64,000 nt of DNA from Acanthosoma haemorrhoidale (lineage: Eukaryota; Arthropoda; Insecta; Hemiptera; Acanthosomatidae). Position numbers and translations under genes: made by a program. The notes beneath the pieces were generated by a model, which saw only the letters and a program-made list of their open reading frames with translations, ran no database searches and had not been told where the DNA came from. Shown here one piece after another: positions 1 through 11,900 of the stretch (position 1 is its first letter; each line of letters begins with the position of its first letter). The stretch is from the NCBI GenBank assembly GCA_930367205.1, contig OV884011.1:167659226-167723225 (forward strand), given 5' to 3'.

Positions 1-216
1 AGATTCTGCTGGTGACGGAGCATTAGACGGTCCTGGTTGAGGTGAAGGCAACTCTTCCATGGATCTATTGGTGGGTGTGACAGATGGTGGCGGCGGCAGG
101 TCTCTCTTACTCGGTCTTCCTCTACGAGCCTTTTGTTTTGGAGATGTTGTTGGTGTGGTGGTACCAACGGACCGAGATCTTTTTTTATTATTATTGTTAT
201 TGTTATTCATCGCCAT
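1..216 (-). CDS. N-terminal exon of an AT-hook-like nuclear protein (partial)
   Basis: The minus strand is open from an ATG at 214-216 to the left edge, 72 codons with no stop. The protein begins with an Asn/Lys run (MAMNNNNNNNKKRSRSV), then a Thr/Pro-rich stretch, a basic RRGRPSKR segment at about residues 31-38 that resembles an AT-hook, and a Pro/Ser-rich tail. An AT-hook binds the minor groove of AT-rich DNA, so a chromatin or transcription protein is likely, but the family is not recognisable from this piece. An in-frame ATG at 229-231 could start it five codons earlier; a TAG at 247-249 closes the frame upstream. That TAG is preceded by a T-rich tract, so 246 could instead be an exon boundary. 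I favour a first exon because it does not join in frame to the exons at 1270-3687. Confidence 0.55.
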   Translation of the reverse strand, partial: MAMNNNNNNNKKRSRSVGTTTPTTSPKQKARRGRPSKRDLPPPPSVTPTNRSMEELPSPQPGPSNAPSPAES

Positions 217-599
217 ATGATGAAAACGCATAATAACATATTCTGCCTAGCGGAAATAATTTAATTATTAAAAAAAAAAACCCGATGACTACTACCAGTA
301 TCGAACGCACGACGTGCGGTACGAGAGTCGCCGACGGTAGCTCTGAGCTATGAACGAACCTATTACCGGCTATCTATCACTCGGCCGGTGAGCCAAGTGG
401 GGATTTGGCCCAATATGGCTGCCGTGACTATCTAATTGTCTATGCACTAGCACTTATGAGTATAGTTCAATGATATACATTCACTACTCACGTTCAACCT
501 TCTCCCTCGAGATGAGCTCCCGTAAATAGTCTGTTGGGACTGTTTTCGCACCGTTTCACTTCCTACGAAAGGTAATAACGATAGTTCAGTTGCAGAGCG

Positions 600-660
600 A
601 TGTAGACACGTTAAACCAATGGCAGCGCAGGCGCAGAACCAAAAGAATGTAGAAAGTATA
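600..660 (-). promoter_or_regulatory. Possible promoter elements of the AT-hook gene
   Basis: A CCAAT box (616-620) and a GCGCAGGCGC block (625-634) resembling an NRF1-type palindrome lie about 400 bp upstream of the minus-strand start at 216. They are the only GC-rich motifs in this AT-rich stretch. Placement is suggestive only; no start site can be seen. Confidence 0.2.
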
Positions 661-1269
661 TAAATTAACAAAATCGAGAGGTGGTCCTGGTAAAAAATTG
701 TAATTAACTATTACAATACTAAATTATTAAATACATATTTTCAATCCTTGGCTCCCAAATCTTTACTTTCTGGAATATCTTTAAATTTATTTTAGCTTTA
801 CCATCTTTAACATATCCTCAATAACTGGAGACAATAATCAAAATATTAAAGCATAAACTGCATCTGAGCAGAAACTTGAGAGAGCTGAAAAGTCAGAGAG
901 AAGCAGGTCAATTTAAACATACGGAAAAAAACTGTTTTCGCATCCAATTTTGTTTATCAAATACTTTACATTATTGTATCACAACTTTAAAATTTGCAGC
1001 ATATATCAGTTTCATGTTGAATATAAATTTAAAATTGGTTATAGGATCACTTTTGTGACAGCTGTAGATTGCTCTCCAAGTTAGAAAGTAGAGAACCTCC
1101 CTTATCGTTCAGCAACTTGAAAAGTAACCCGTATTTGCATGAAGACGAAAAACAATTGTTCCTTCTCTTTTAACTTCTTTAATTTAGATTTTATATTTTT
1201 TAAAAAAATAAAATGTAGTTTATAATTGATATATAAGGATTTTTTTTAGTCGCAAAAAAAATCTTTGAC

Positions 1270-3687
1270 CTAATTGGGGAGGCGATACAACCCCAATCCT
1301 AGAAACAAACAGAAATACAGTGAAATTTCAGATAAAATCTGACCGTTAACTAAGTGGGCTTCTTCTTCGCATGGTTCCTCTTTAATTGTACTTGCTGAAA
1401 GAACTGAAAAAACAAAAAAAAATGTAAATTAGTAACATAAAGTAATAATTAATTTTAACAAATAATTTTTAAACAAAACTTACAAATTGGTTCATCTAAA
1501 TCTTTCTCTTCTTTGATGATGACATTAGAATTATAATCTGGGGAATAAAAACAATTGTGACATCTATGCTATTTACAGTCTCTCTAATTTACATTAATTG
1601 TTTTAAAGTTATAAAACTTACAAGTTTGATTTTCTTCCTTAATTTCTTCCTTGATATCCACATCAACATCTTTCAAGGGATCCACACCTTAAACAATAAA
1701 ATAAATTTAATTTATCAACTGTGAAATATTTTCCAAGCTCAACAAAATATTTTTTATCAGATGTGTGCTTTTGACAACTCACTTCATCTTCAGGCTATAA
1801 AACACCGCAAGGTAAACAATAGGATCACATATTAACATCTATAATAAAATAGGGTTAATTTAAACTAAAAGTCATAAATGTCTAAAATTAATAGAGATAA
1901 AATTAGACAAGGTGATGAATAAGAACAACATCAACATAATGACAGTGCCTACCCTAAGCCTTATTGTTTTTAACAATAGTGCATATATTTTCATAAACAA
2001 TTGCATAAATATTTAAATATTAATCAAAGTTTCTAGTAAATTTTATCATTCGTTAGCAGTATTATTCAAGAGTTTGAAGGGTTTTTTTATTGTAACATTA
2101 TTATTTTATGACTTTTAGTTTAAATTAACCCTAAAACTTCTACCATATTTGGTCATTTCATTGTTTTAATATATTTTTACTATTTATTGAAAATAATGTG
2201 TATTTGATTCAATCATAGATGTTGCTATGTAATACTTACCTTACAGTGCTTGTATCCTGAAGTGAGTTATCGAAAGAGTACTTTGAATAGAAAATTTGTC
2301 ACAACTTATTAAAGTTTCTTCCTCCAACCAGCATAAAGTTGCCTAAAATTAATTAAATTAATAAGGTTACTTAATTGAATATCTTAAAAATTAGATCCAC
2401 AAGGCTGATGTAGTGAATCTAATTTGAACCACATATCTAATCGTGTACTAGCTGTAAGGAGCATTCTATGAATAAATACAATAATAATCGGTAATCCTGT
2501 TTTTAGATATAAATATTATGTTACTTATAATAAGGACCACATAATTTCGAAGACATACTGTTTTTGACGCCCTAATAATACTTCAAGACTCAAATTATTT
2601 TACTTTCCCACTATTATTAATTACCAGCCAAAGAAAAATGATAGCAAAGTGACAATTAAAAATGAAACATGTTAAATATCTGGGATACTTCCATTTCATG
2701 GCGTAATAGGGAAATTTGCTTTCAGTAATGTGAGATCCTCTGACTGTCTTCTTTGGGCTGCCATGGTGTAATGTTTAGCCATTGTGAGAGTTGTGCAAGA
2801 GAGATCTTATAATGGCAGGGCTTGGTTATTTGGTAGAGCACCTGACCAAATATTGGGGAGGTTAAGTGCCGATCCTAACAGCACATATTTTTTTTTTTTT
2901 GGCTGAGAACTATTAATGATAATGGGATCTATATAACAAAAAGTGACAATATTTGATATTAAAACTTGGTAATAGTCAGTTTTTAAATAATCAATATTTG
3001 ACACTATACATCAGTTCTAGTCTTTAGAACTATATTTTACTAGTTATTTATCTCTCTTCAATCTAATAATTCATAATGTTATTGGCCATTGAATTTTTTC
3101 ACTATCATATGCTTCTCTGTAACTAATATTAGCAAACACTATCCATTTATATATTTTGATTATTTAATAATATAGTGTGTGTTTATTTTAATTCACCTTA
3201 TATGTGAATGGCTCCAGTATTATATATGCTAGTCACAAGAGACATATTATATTCCAGCAATAAATACTTTATTCATTCTAATAATAATTAGTCAACGAAA
3301 AAGTCAGGATCGATTCCAACATTGTCATTATTTTGTCTCTTTAAATATAATTGAAACAATTTAGAGGAGTGGGGTAACATACCACAACTTACTTACAACA
3401 TACTACAACTTACCTTCCCCAGCTAATCACAATTAATAATCAATAATATTTGCAACTAAAAATATTCTAGGTTCGATCTGAGCAAATATACTTAAAAACA
3501 AGAGCGAAAATTAGTTATAAAAGTCAAATTCTCAAGTTATTACATGACGAATATCGGCCGAAGTTTGCAAACAGAAATATATATAATAGTTTAAACCTGT
3601 CAAGAGATAAGCCAAATAACAAATAACCATTAAACTATCCATTATCAGGCAATAATTAACTAATTGCAAAATACCTGAAGTATCCAT
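1270..3687 (-). CDS. Modular IKEE-motif protein, probably front end of a zinc-finger-type gene
   Basis: Four minus-strand exons join in frame: 3687-3675 (ATG plus MDTS, 13 nt), 1687-1622, 1537-1484 and 1403-1270. All junctions are GT-AG and every exon boundary is phase 1, so the two internal exons (66 and 54 nt) are symmetric cassettes. The protein opens MDTSGVDPLKDVDVDIKEE and repeats acidic psi-K-x-E motifs (DIKEEIKEE, IIKEEKDL, STIKEEPCEEE), a pattern known in the N-terminal part of insect C2H2 zinc-finger genes and matching the SUMO-conjugation consensus. The last exon can be read to a TAG at 1270-1272, ending in a hydrophobic tail. Alternatively it may splice out at 1344, whose donor GTCAGA is weak but again phase 1. 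I found no zinc-finger exon between 1270 and the left edge, so either this is a short isoform or the fingers are missing. Intron 1 (1688-3674) holds an inverted-repeat element and a SINE-like repeat. Confidence 0.6.
1777..2266. mobile_element. Non-autonomous inverted-repeat element (MITE-like)
   Basis: The ends are imperfect inverted repeats. The left end begins ACTCACTTCA and soon reads AAGGTAA. The reverse complement of the right end reads ACTCACTTCAGG and then GTAAGGTAA. Further in, CATCTAT(A/G)A and GGTTAATTTAAACTAAAAGT also recur inverted (about 1839-1872 and 2110-2135). No ORF lies between. It sits in intron 1 of the IKEE gene. Part of the same sequence seems to recur near 48745-48790 and 49340-49375. 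Superfamily not determined. Confidence 0.45.
2805..2927 (+). repeat. tRNA-derived SINE-like repeat, copy 1
   Basis: A tRNA-like head contains an A-box-like GGTAGAGCACCTGACC (about 2830-2846) and a B-box-like GTGCCGATCCTAAC (about 2866-2880). A T run and a tail GGCTGAGAACTATTAATG follow. The same order recurs at 5840 and 33000, so this is a family and not a tRNA gene: the cloverleaf arms do not close. It lies in intron 1 of the IKEE gene. Confidence 0.55.
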
Positions 3688-4469
3688 AGCTAATCTAAAT
3701 CAATTAAAATCGAACATCACTTCAATTAAAAAAAAGTAATGACTTTTATCAATCATTGAAAATGTTTAAGTTGTAGGTTGAATTGTGGGTGGGAAGAACT
3801 CAACTCACTCAGCGAACGGCGCAATATGTGCCAAAGAAGTAGAAACTTGTGAACAACTTACAACCTACCAAGGTTGTACAAGTGAAATAGTTTAATTAAC
3901 CATTCGATTAAATGAAGTTAGTGGATGCTTGAAGCTGCAATAGATCATTTAGCAATTGTTTTCTATTCACAACTACAAACTGTGAGTACTGTTGAAATAT
4001 ATTCTTCACCATTTGAATTTTATCGAATTTCTAATAATTTTACAGTACTCTTAATCCTCTTTAGAGTAGCACTGTTTTTTTTTTTTCAAATTCAGAAATC
4101 CTTATGTTTTCACCTGTGTGTCTATCTTATGTCGATTTTAAGATCCTTGTTTGACGTATAAACAATTTCAGCATCTAAAACTATTCAAGAACTGACGGTA
4201 GCAGTTAGATACTAGAGATCTAAGAACTCTAGCTAGCGCCTCTCACAAGTTACAAATGATCAACGTTACGAAACCTTCCTTTCAATCAAGATTTTCCACT
4301 TATGTAATTATTGGTACTATATGTTACATTTACATACATTAAATGTATTAATAATTGTAAAAAGTAAAGACACTATATCTAGAGATGGGTTCGAGGACTA
4401 CCTGATAATTTCTTGAATAATTGTGAAAATGTGTTATTTCATATTTATGTTTAGTTATGTTTTATTCTC

Positions 4470-4625
4470 ATCACCCTCTCTACAAGGTGCAACAGTTCAA
4501 ACCCTCAGTCTACTTCCATAACACAAGATCCCTCCTTTCTGACCTTTAAACCTCATCACGGGGAACCGCAGCATTCGACCGTTCCTTCTTGCCCTCTGCG
4601 ATTCTCTACCTAATATCCTAATATC
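4470..4625 (+). pseudogene. Decayed LINE 3' coding end (family B)
   Basis: The stretch beginning CAACAGTTCAAACCCTCAG matches the reverse complement of 46155-46370 over about 70 bases and is similar to 63485-63620. In one frame it reads AFDRSFLPSAI, the kind of sequence found at the extreme C-terminus of jockey/CR1-like reverse transcriptase ORFs. It is far too short and broken to be functional. Confidence 0.45.
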
Positions 4626-4629
4626 GAAT

Positions 4630-5838
4630 TGTATATAACTTTTTAGTATATATTATACTGATTACAATTATCCACAATATATCTGTAATAACTGTATTGC
4701 CATTTTAGATACATCGAAATGATGTTGTGGTCACCGAAAGCATTTGTAGAATTTATTTATAGATTTTCTGCAGTGTTTTTTTTTTAATGTAATATTTATT
4801 TTTTGCTAGCCAGAATGGATTTATTTATCTGTACCATATTTTTATTCATAGGAGACATGGTACCAAATAAATTTTTTTTTTTATTCTATTTTATATTTTT
4901 GATCGATCTCAGTCACTGAAAAGAGCTTTAAATATTAAATGTATATGTATATGTAAATGAAATTAAATGTATTAAATGCTACATTATTGACAAAATAAGT
5001 CATTCAAATTGGCTGAGAATATATTAAATTCTCAATTTACAGTAGTGGCTTTGAAAACTTTATTTGTAATTGGTAATTTTTTTTTTTTGCGTTACAGTCT
5101 CAAATGTGCCCTTAACTAATGGGGTAAAAATGAGAACTTTAAATAGCATCTACTTTGCTGTGACTCCGGAAAATTAAAAAATGTGGATTAACTTAGATCG
5201 ACATTTTCGGCTATTTCCTAGCGTTATAATTATATATATAATTACCTGTCGTTATATTCTAATAAAAATATCTACAGTATCGTTAATCGAGTCGTTGAGT
5301 TTAATAAACCTATTAGATTTTATTACGATCTCTCAATTTTTTTTCTCAATAAAATTCGTTTGAATCTTCTCTCTCCAGGATCGGAGTTATTTGAATATAG
5401 TGTTTTTAGTTTAAATTCGATGATTACTGGGATGATTCCTTGAAGGCCTTAACTCTACTCCAGGTATTAAGCCCTGCAGCCTTCCAAACATCTACTAAGC
5501 AGCAAAGAAACCACTTTTACCCTCACCCTGTACCTCAGGTAAAATCAAGCAGCCCAATTAAACCCTGTAGAACATTGATCTGGAGTTCATTCCCCAATCT
5601 CACCCTGTCCATACCACTCTCTATCCATCTTACCCACTCACCACCCCTGCATAAACTATTCCACCACTGTGAGTTCTTTTTATTAATAAAGAGTTTTACT
5701 GATACCATTAAAATATATAAAAATTTGATTATTTTTGTTGGGGGGCGCATTCTCAGAGTGTAGTCAGAAGGGTGAGTTAAACATTGAAGATGATCAATTT
5801 TTACTTAGAAGAAAGCAAAGTTAAATAGTCTTGATAAT
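4630..5838. other. Intergenic stretch without a recognised gene
   Basis: AT-rich DNA with T runs. The 107-codon plus-strand frame at 5440-5763 reads RTLIWSSFPNLTLSIPLS and might be another worn LINE C-terminus, but the likeness is too weak to annotate. Confidence 0.4.
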
Positions 5839-5839
5839 G

Positions 5840-5942
5840 TCCATGCAGGCTAAGAAGACCCCAGCGGTGATCGGGGAGGTCCTCGGTTGAAACCACCGTA
5901 AAAATATTTTTTTATTTGGCTAGAAATCATTAAAGTGGGAAG
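5840..5942 (+). repeat. tRNA-derived SINE-like repeat, copy 2
   Basis: The order GGCTAAGAAGACCCCAGC, GGGGAGGTCCTCGGTTGAAACC (B-box-like), T run, then GGCTAGAAATCATTAA parallels the copies at 2805 and 33000. It is the most diverged of the three in the A-box part. It ends about 50 bp before the OATP stop codon, so it may lie in the OATP 3' UTR. Confidence 0.45.
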
Positions 5943-5988
5943 ATTTAAGGATCAAATAAATAAATTAATTAAAAAAAACAGTGGCAAT

Positions 5989-8900
5989 TTATTTAGATTC
6001 CGTTTCCAACTCCGCTATTTCGAATTTGACTTTTTTCTGCTGGGTTTCTTCATCGAAAAGTTTTACGTCCTTGACATAGTACCACGCTCCAATGGCAAAT
6101 ATCATCCCAACGGCAAGGAAACCTAAAAAAAAAAAAGTAATAATAATATGAATAAAACAAAAATTCTGGGTGTAACATTTTTTTGCTGTATTTAAGATAA
6201 CCGAACTGTATAAGATAAAGAACTGTAGAGGTAGGTCACGATGTCTCCTCTTAGCAACTGCTTATGTGACGGTCCCGATTTCCGGTATTTTCATTTTAAC
6301 CCTTGCCATAAAACGTATTCTACGCCAAATAAAATAATCTAATTGATTCATATATTTGGTTAAGGCATTCTGAAATTTACCAGCTGCGTTTGTGTTGAGG
6401 AAAAACCGCAGCCTGTCAGCATCGTACAGCCAGCAGTTCCCCTTCGAAGTGCACGTCTTACCCCACACGAGGCAAGTGCTATCTGCAACAACAATGCCAA
6501 GCATTATTTCTTATTTACGTTGTCTTCGAGTTGTTGTGGTATAACTGATCGGATGACATACTCACCTATTACGTGGCCGAAAAATATCGGTGCAGGAATG
6601 AGTGCGAACAGAGTGATGAGTGTCATACCGAATCCCATGGCGACCGCCTTGTCCCTCTCCTCGACGCTTCTGTGAACAGAAAGGAAGATATATTACCACT
6701 GAGAGTACATACAGACATACAGTGCCTGCATATGCCTCGGCAAGGATAGCTCAGTCACAACTGTGATTCATAGCCAAACACAGTCAACATTTTGGATCGT
6801 ATAGAAACTGCAATTTTGGTTGGCAGCATGCCCAACGCGACATGTCGCGAATGAATTATCTTTAGGCTAAAATGAAAAACAGAATGTGGAACTCGCTTAG
6901 TGATGTGAACTAAAAAATAAAAAAGGTACATGGAATATAAATCAATTAAAAAAAACTGGTATAATAAAATTACGTGGACTGCATAATAAAATAATAAAAA
7001 CGCATTATATTGAAAACGACATTAGAAATACGACATAAAGGATATAATTTTGTCATTGAGTATTAGCGAGCTTTCTTAGTTGGCATTCGCTGTTCTTCGG
7101 GATGAAGAACTTACTCAGTCATTCATGAGATGACCACTGGAAGCTACTGTTACAGGAACTGTCCATGATATAAAATGGTCAATCCTATATATAGTATCAG
7201 GTTGTGATTCCACTCATCAGTTGTGCATTAATTACTAGATAAAAACCTATTTGCTTTTTAAACTATAAACATTTCATTTGCAACTACTGACCACGGTTAG
7301 TTATATTTACCTGTTTTCGTTATCCTTTGTGTCTACTATATTGGTTTAAATACACGCTTACAGAACTCATTCGTATTATATATGTCAATAAATAGAGATA
7401 AATTACATATTTACCTCATGGAGATGAGAAAGTTGGCGGTCTGTGACGTAGCCCCGACAAGTTTGAGAAGGCACATGACAGCGAGGAAGAGGTGAAACTG
7501 CTTGCTGCAATCTATCGGGCAATTGCCAGACTGGGCGATCTGAGGCAACGCCTTCCCGTCGGCGTCCAACTCTTCAACGCATACACAATCTGTGTAAGTC
7601 TTCAACAGGGGGAAAGTTAGAATGAAAAAATAGGATTTATCTAATCATGAAGAAAGGTTAGCCGTGGAATTTCAGCTTGGTCTGGTGAAAGAAAAATATA
7701 TTAAGTCCTCATAAGAATTATCAGTGAACGATTATTCTGTCGTAACATTATTGGACATATATATGGCTGAAGAGAACATTTCGCACGCTATGTTTTGGTT
7801 TAATATGCTATTGGAGAAAATGCTCGAGAAAGATGGCCTAAGAGAGTTCTGGTTTAGAAGTTTGAAGGAAAGAGAAGAAGATGTCGATCAATGACAAGAC
7901 ATGGCAGGAAAGTGGGCAGTAAAATCTGGAGAGGACCGCATGCCTCCGAGCATTCTTTCAATCGGAAAAGTCTGGGGCAACGAAGCTCCCCAGGCCTCAC
8001 TCTACAACCGTTTCACTATATGGCTATATGGCGAAGACCACAAAGAGGACTAGAGAGTCAAATTTGCTCCGGACAGTAGTGGGAATGGTGTCCAGTGCCA
8101 GAGTCTTCCCCTCTCTCACTCTTCCAAATATATATGTAAATATTATTAACATATTTAAAACACTCAGCATTTTCCTCCCAAACCTCATGAAGACATTGCA
8201 TATAGAAACTAATTTATTAAGTAAAAGACAAGATTTCAGTTCTGTGCCCGCCGGGTCCCTCAACCCGACCCACACATTGCTAAAGTTTTTTGTGAATTTC
8301 GTCAAAGAGATTTCATACGGGGGAGGGATTATTGAGAAAATCATTGTATATATAAGAATGGAAATCTCAAAAGGCCATTCGCGGTCGCAAGCTGAAGGTG
8401 AGCCTCATCACCTAGTGAGTGTATGTGTATTGGACTTATTAACAACAATCTGAAAGTATTATATTTTATGCACTCCTTAATATGCATCTGCGAATGCAGC
8501 ACGAGGAGACAGCTGTAATTCCAAATTTATTTATTTATTTTTGTCATTGTATATATATTATCAATAAAGAGGTTTTGAAAGAAAAAAAAAAAAAAAAAAA
8601 AGGCCATTCACACCACAGTAATCTCATAAATAAACGTTTCAGCTTCAACAGCTCAAAATGATTTGCCTAGAATTAATTATCATGGAAGGGCTGGACGACA
8701 CAATTATTAGTCTCGTTATGACTGCAAAAAAGTTTGAAAACTATTTAAATAACTTTTTATTATTATACTCATCTAATGCCCCAACATACGAAATATATAA
8801 TTTGATGCCCAACTGCATATGAGAGGAAATCATTTACTTTTTAATTACAAGTAATTGATAAATAATTATTATTTTCCATGGGACTGTATTCATTATTACC

Positions 8901-11900
8901 ATCTCTGGGGGCAGTCCTTCCCATCTAAACATTATCTCTCTTTATGAAACTAGAAAATGTTATTACTTTGATTGCCTTGTTTATGACATTTCTTATAACT
9001 AGGTAATTTCAATATAATCTCACCGGAAATGGGGTTCTACTATACCTTAATTCCGTTAATAGTCTCGGACCCGCTGCAGCCTGCGTGGCAAGGTGATATG
9101 AAGTTCTTGCCGTAGGCGCAGACTGGTGAGTATTTGACAAACTCACAATGACACGCGGCGTTGCAAGCCTGGGTCGCGTTCAATCTGAAAGAGGAAGAAC
9201 CAAAGAGTAACAAGAAACCTGTACCACAATACTAACATTGAAACTACCTACACATCTAACCACAGTATTCATAAAGACATTTATTACCAATCAAATACAT
9301 CCTATCAAATGAAAGTACAAAAGTGTGCCAACACAGTTTTCCGAAATGGTAGTCATCGCTATACACCGCATTTTGCTGTATGTAACTATTAAGTATAATG
9401 GGGATTTCCATCTTTGAGTGGTGCGCTAGGTGACATCGTGTGGTCGTGGAGCTACTAACCACTAGTTGTAGGTTCGAAATGTTGGGGAACATATCGTATC
9501 TGTCATTGTTGGAAAATGTCGTTTTTACCGCTGATTTTATTATAAAGATGAAGAAAAAAGATGTTGATAGGGAGAGGGATTCGAATTCTCTTAAAATATT
9601 GTTACTCTGACGTCTCAGTTTTGCGAGGTTATAAGAGACCATCATAAGAGATTAGGAATTGACTAGGCTAAAAGTCATTAATATTTTATTTAATATTAGT
9701 TAGTAAATGAATACTGTAAAGTTTATATATGCTTTGAATATAGTTGACTTACTCTCCGGAGGCCAGTATGCTGCCTTGCGTGTCGTTGGGAGCGCAGCCC
9801 ATCTGTGCGTAGATAAAGAACCCTAGTATGGTGATGACTTTGACGATGATCCCCCACAAGGACAACGTCCTTGCCTGAGGCTTGAACCTGGATATGACGA
9901 GTCCACTGACGAGGATTCCCGCCGCCGAGCACACCATCCCGACGAAACCTAGCAGATTGGATATTGTCTTCATCATGAACAAATGTACTATTCCAAACTT
10001 AACATACCGACTTCTTATCTAAATATCAATTCCATATAATATTATGAGAGTGCTATGGTATAGTCTCTTCCCTCTTTAGTATAAATTCTTAGTGCAAAAC
10101 TATTCACTATCAAAGTCGCGTTAGAATCAGTAAAAGGATATGATCACTCCACTTTCTTAATATGTACCGATTGCTGTCAAAGTGCACTAAACCCTCTAAT
10201 TCGCACCGTCTAACAAAAGAAATTACGCAAAAACGTTACTGTTTTGCAAAAGAGTCTTGTTTTTTTTTATATCCCTTGCATCTTCATTCCTACTCACAAG
10301 CATGTAAAAGAGGTTGACAAGGTGCTTGGCTTTGTTGATACTACAAGAGGAAACCGGAGGCTATCAACAATCTGGCTTGACCTCAGTAGGAGTGAAAAGT
10401 GACTAAAAATAGGACACAACAAACTGACTCATAGGTAAATCATGCAACAATAACCTCTATTAAAATGTTCCAGTCTATCAAATAATGGTCCTGGTGGTTA
10501 ATTCCTGTCCACTAGTTTTTTTTTAAATTCCATTCCTCTTCCTGTATCCGATACATTAAGGTATTTTTTAGGCTTCCATCACGGCAAAAGGCATTCATGG
10601 AACCTACACACGACGCTAAAAATACATGAACTAAACAGACACTTTGGACAACTGTACAGACTACTTCGAAGGACATCCATCACTCAATAGAAAATAAATT
10701 ACTAATCTACAAAGTTATACCTAAGCCAATCTGGGCATACGAAATAGATCTACGGGGGACAGGAAAAAAGTCGAACATCAAGTGTATCCAATGCTTTTAA
10801 TGAAAAGTCCTGAGAACAATAGTTAATGCCCCTTATTACGGCCGCAACACAACTCTTCATAACGATCTAAATGCAATCTATATTCATGAATTCATACCTT
10901 CCAAATTCATGAAATTCCATTGTTAACTATCCAACCACCTTGCGCCACTCATCTCTATAATCATTCTCGAAGACTAAAGCGGCAGTGGCCTCGTGACCTG
11001 CTATAAATACGTGACAGTGGGAGTCATGGCAATGGCCAGTTTCACCTATCATGTCCTGAGCGTCTGTGGCACTCCGCTTCCTCTTTCGCATGTGATGGAG
11101 GTGGCAACCATGTAGATTTAGGAGGTCTCTAGGCTTTTTGTAAATACTATATGTATGAGCAAGTGAATGAAAATTGTAAATATGGTATGAATGAGAACAT
11201 TTATCATAATTATTAATTGCCTATAAGGCAGATTGTAATGTTATCACAATGAAGACTTTTATAATATTGTAATTACTTGAGAGTGTAAGCCAAAATTGGT
11301 ATCTGATCACAAGAAGATGAGCGAGTGTAATAGGGGCTTCAAATTCCAACTTAAGTATATTAATATTTAAATAAACCAGTTCTATGCATGTACAAGAACT
11401 TTCGTCAAAACCTAGTGATTTGTGAAAACGGTGTTTAATTATTGCGTTACCCGTTGCCAGGTTGGCGGCTGCAGCTGACTGCTTGAAGGTGACTTCCAGG
11501 TACTTCGGCATGTACATCCAGAAAGGCAAGTAACCGAACACGTAGAGTACTCCTCCGATGGTCTTGCACATGACCACCTTGTTGGAAAGCAGACGTTTGA
11601 ATGTCTCCAACATGTCTGAAACAGATCTAAGTCAGTCCTGATCCGGTACAAGGGGCTAAGAAGTAGATTAATCGTTTAAAACACACAAACACACATATTC
11701 TACCATATCCTGCAACTTCAGAGTGACGCAACTAATAATACACCACTTAGATTGCATTGTTTCAAAGTAATAAAATAATAGGATATGTACGTAGGTGACA
11801 GTAAAAATTTTCTTTAGACAACTTCCGTTGAACTGCTGGACTTCCCTGGTGTAGTACCAACTTACCACGAAGTGATGCAGGTGGTTCTTCCTCTTTGGGA

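Noticed and set aside
2820..2885. Possible tRNA gene
   Set aside because: A-box and B-box are recognisable but the acceptor and anticodon arms do not pair, and similar repeats exist at 5840 and 33000.
2807..3004. 65-codon minus-strand frame
   Set aside because: Runs across the SINE-like repeat and its T run; no motif or splice support.
8024..8453. Overlapping 106- and 141-codon frames on opposite strands
   Set aside because: No recognisable domain; the plus frame runs into LINE family A 3' UTR, so chance openness is more likely.
9949..9982. Upstream extension of the OATP exon 7 frame (FMMKTISNLL)
   Set aside because: Only the acceptor at 9950-9949 keeps frame with the phase-1 donor at 11451 and yields the expected ANLATG-FVGMV junction.
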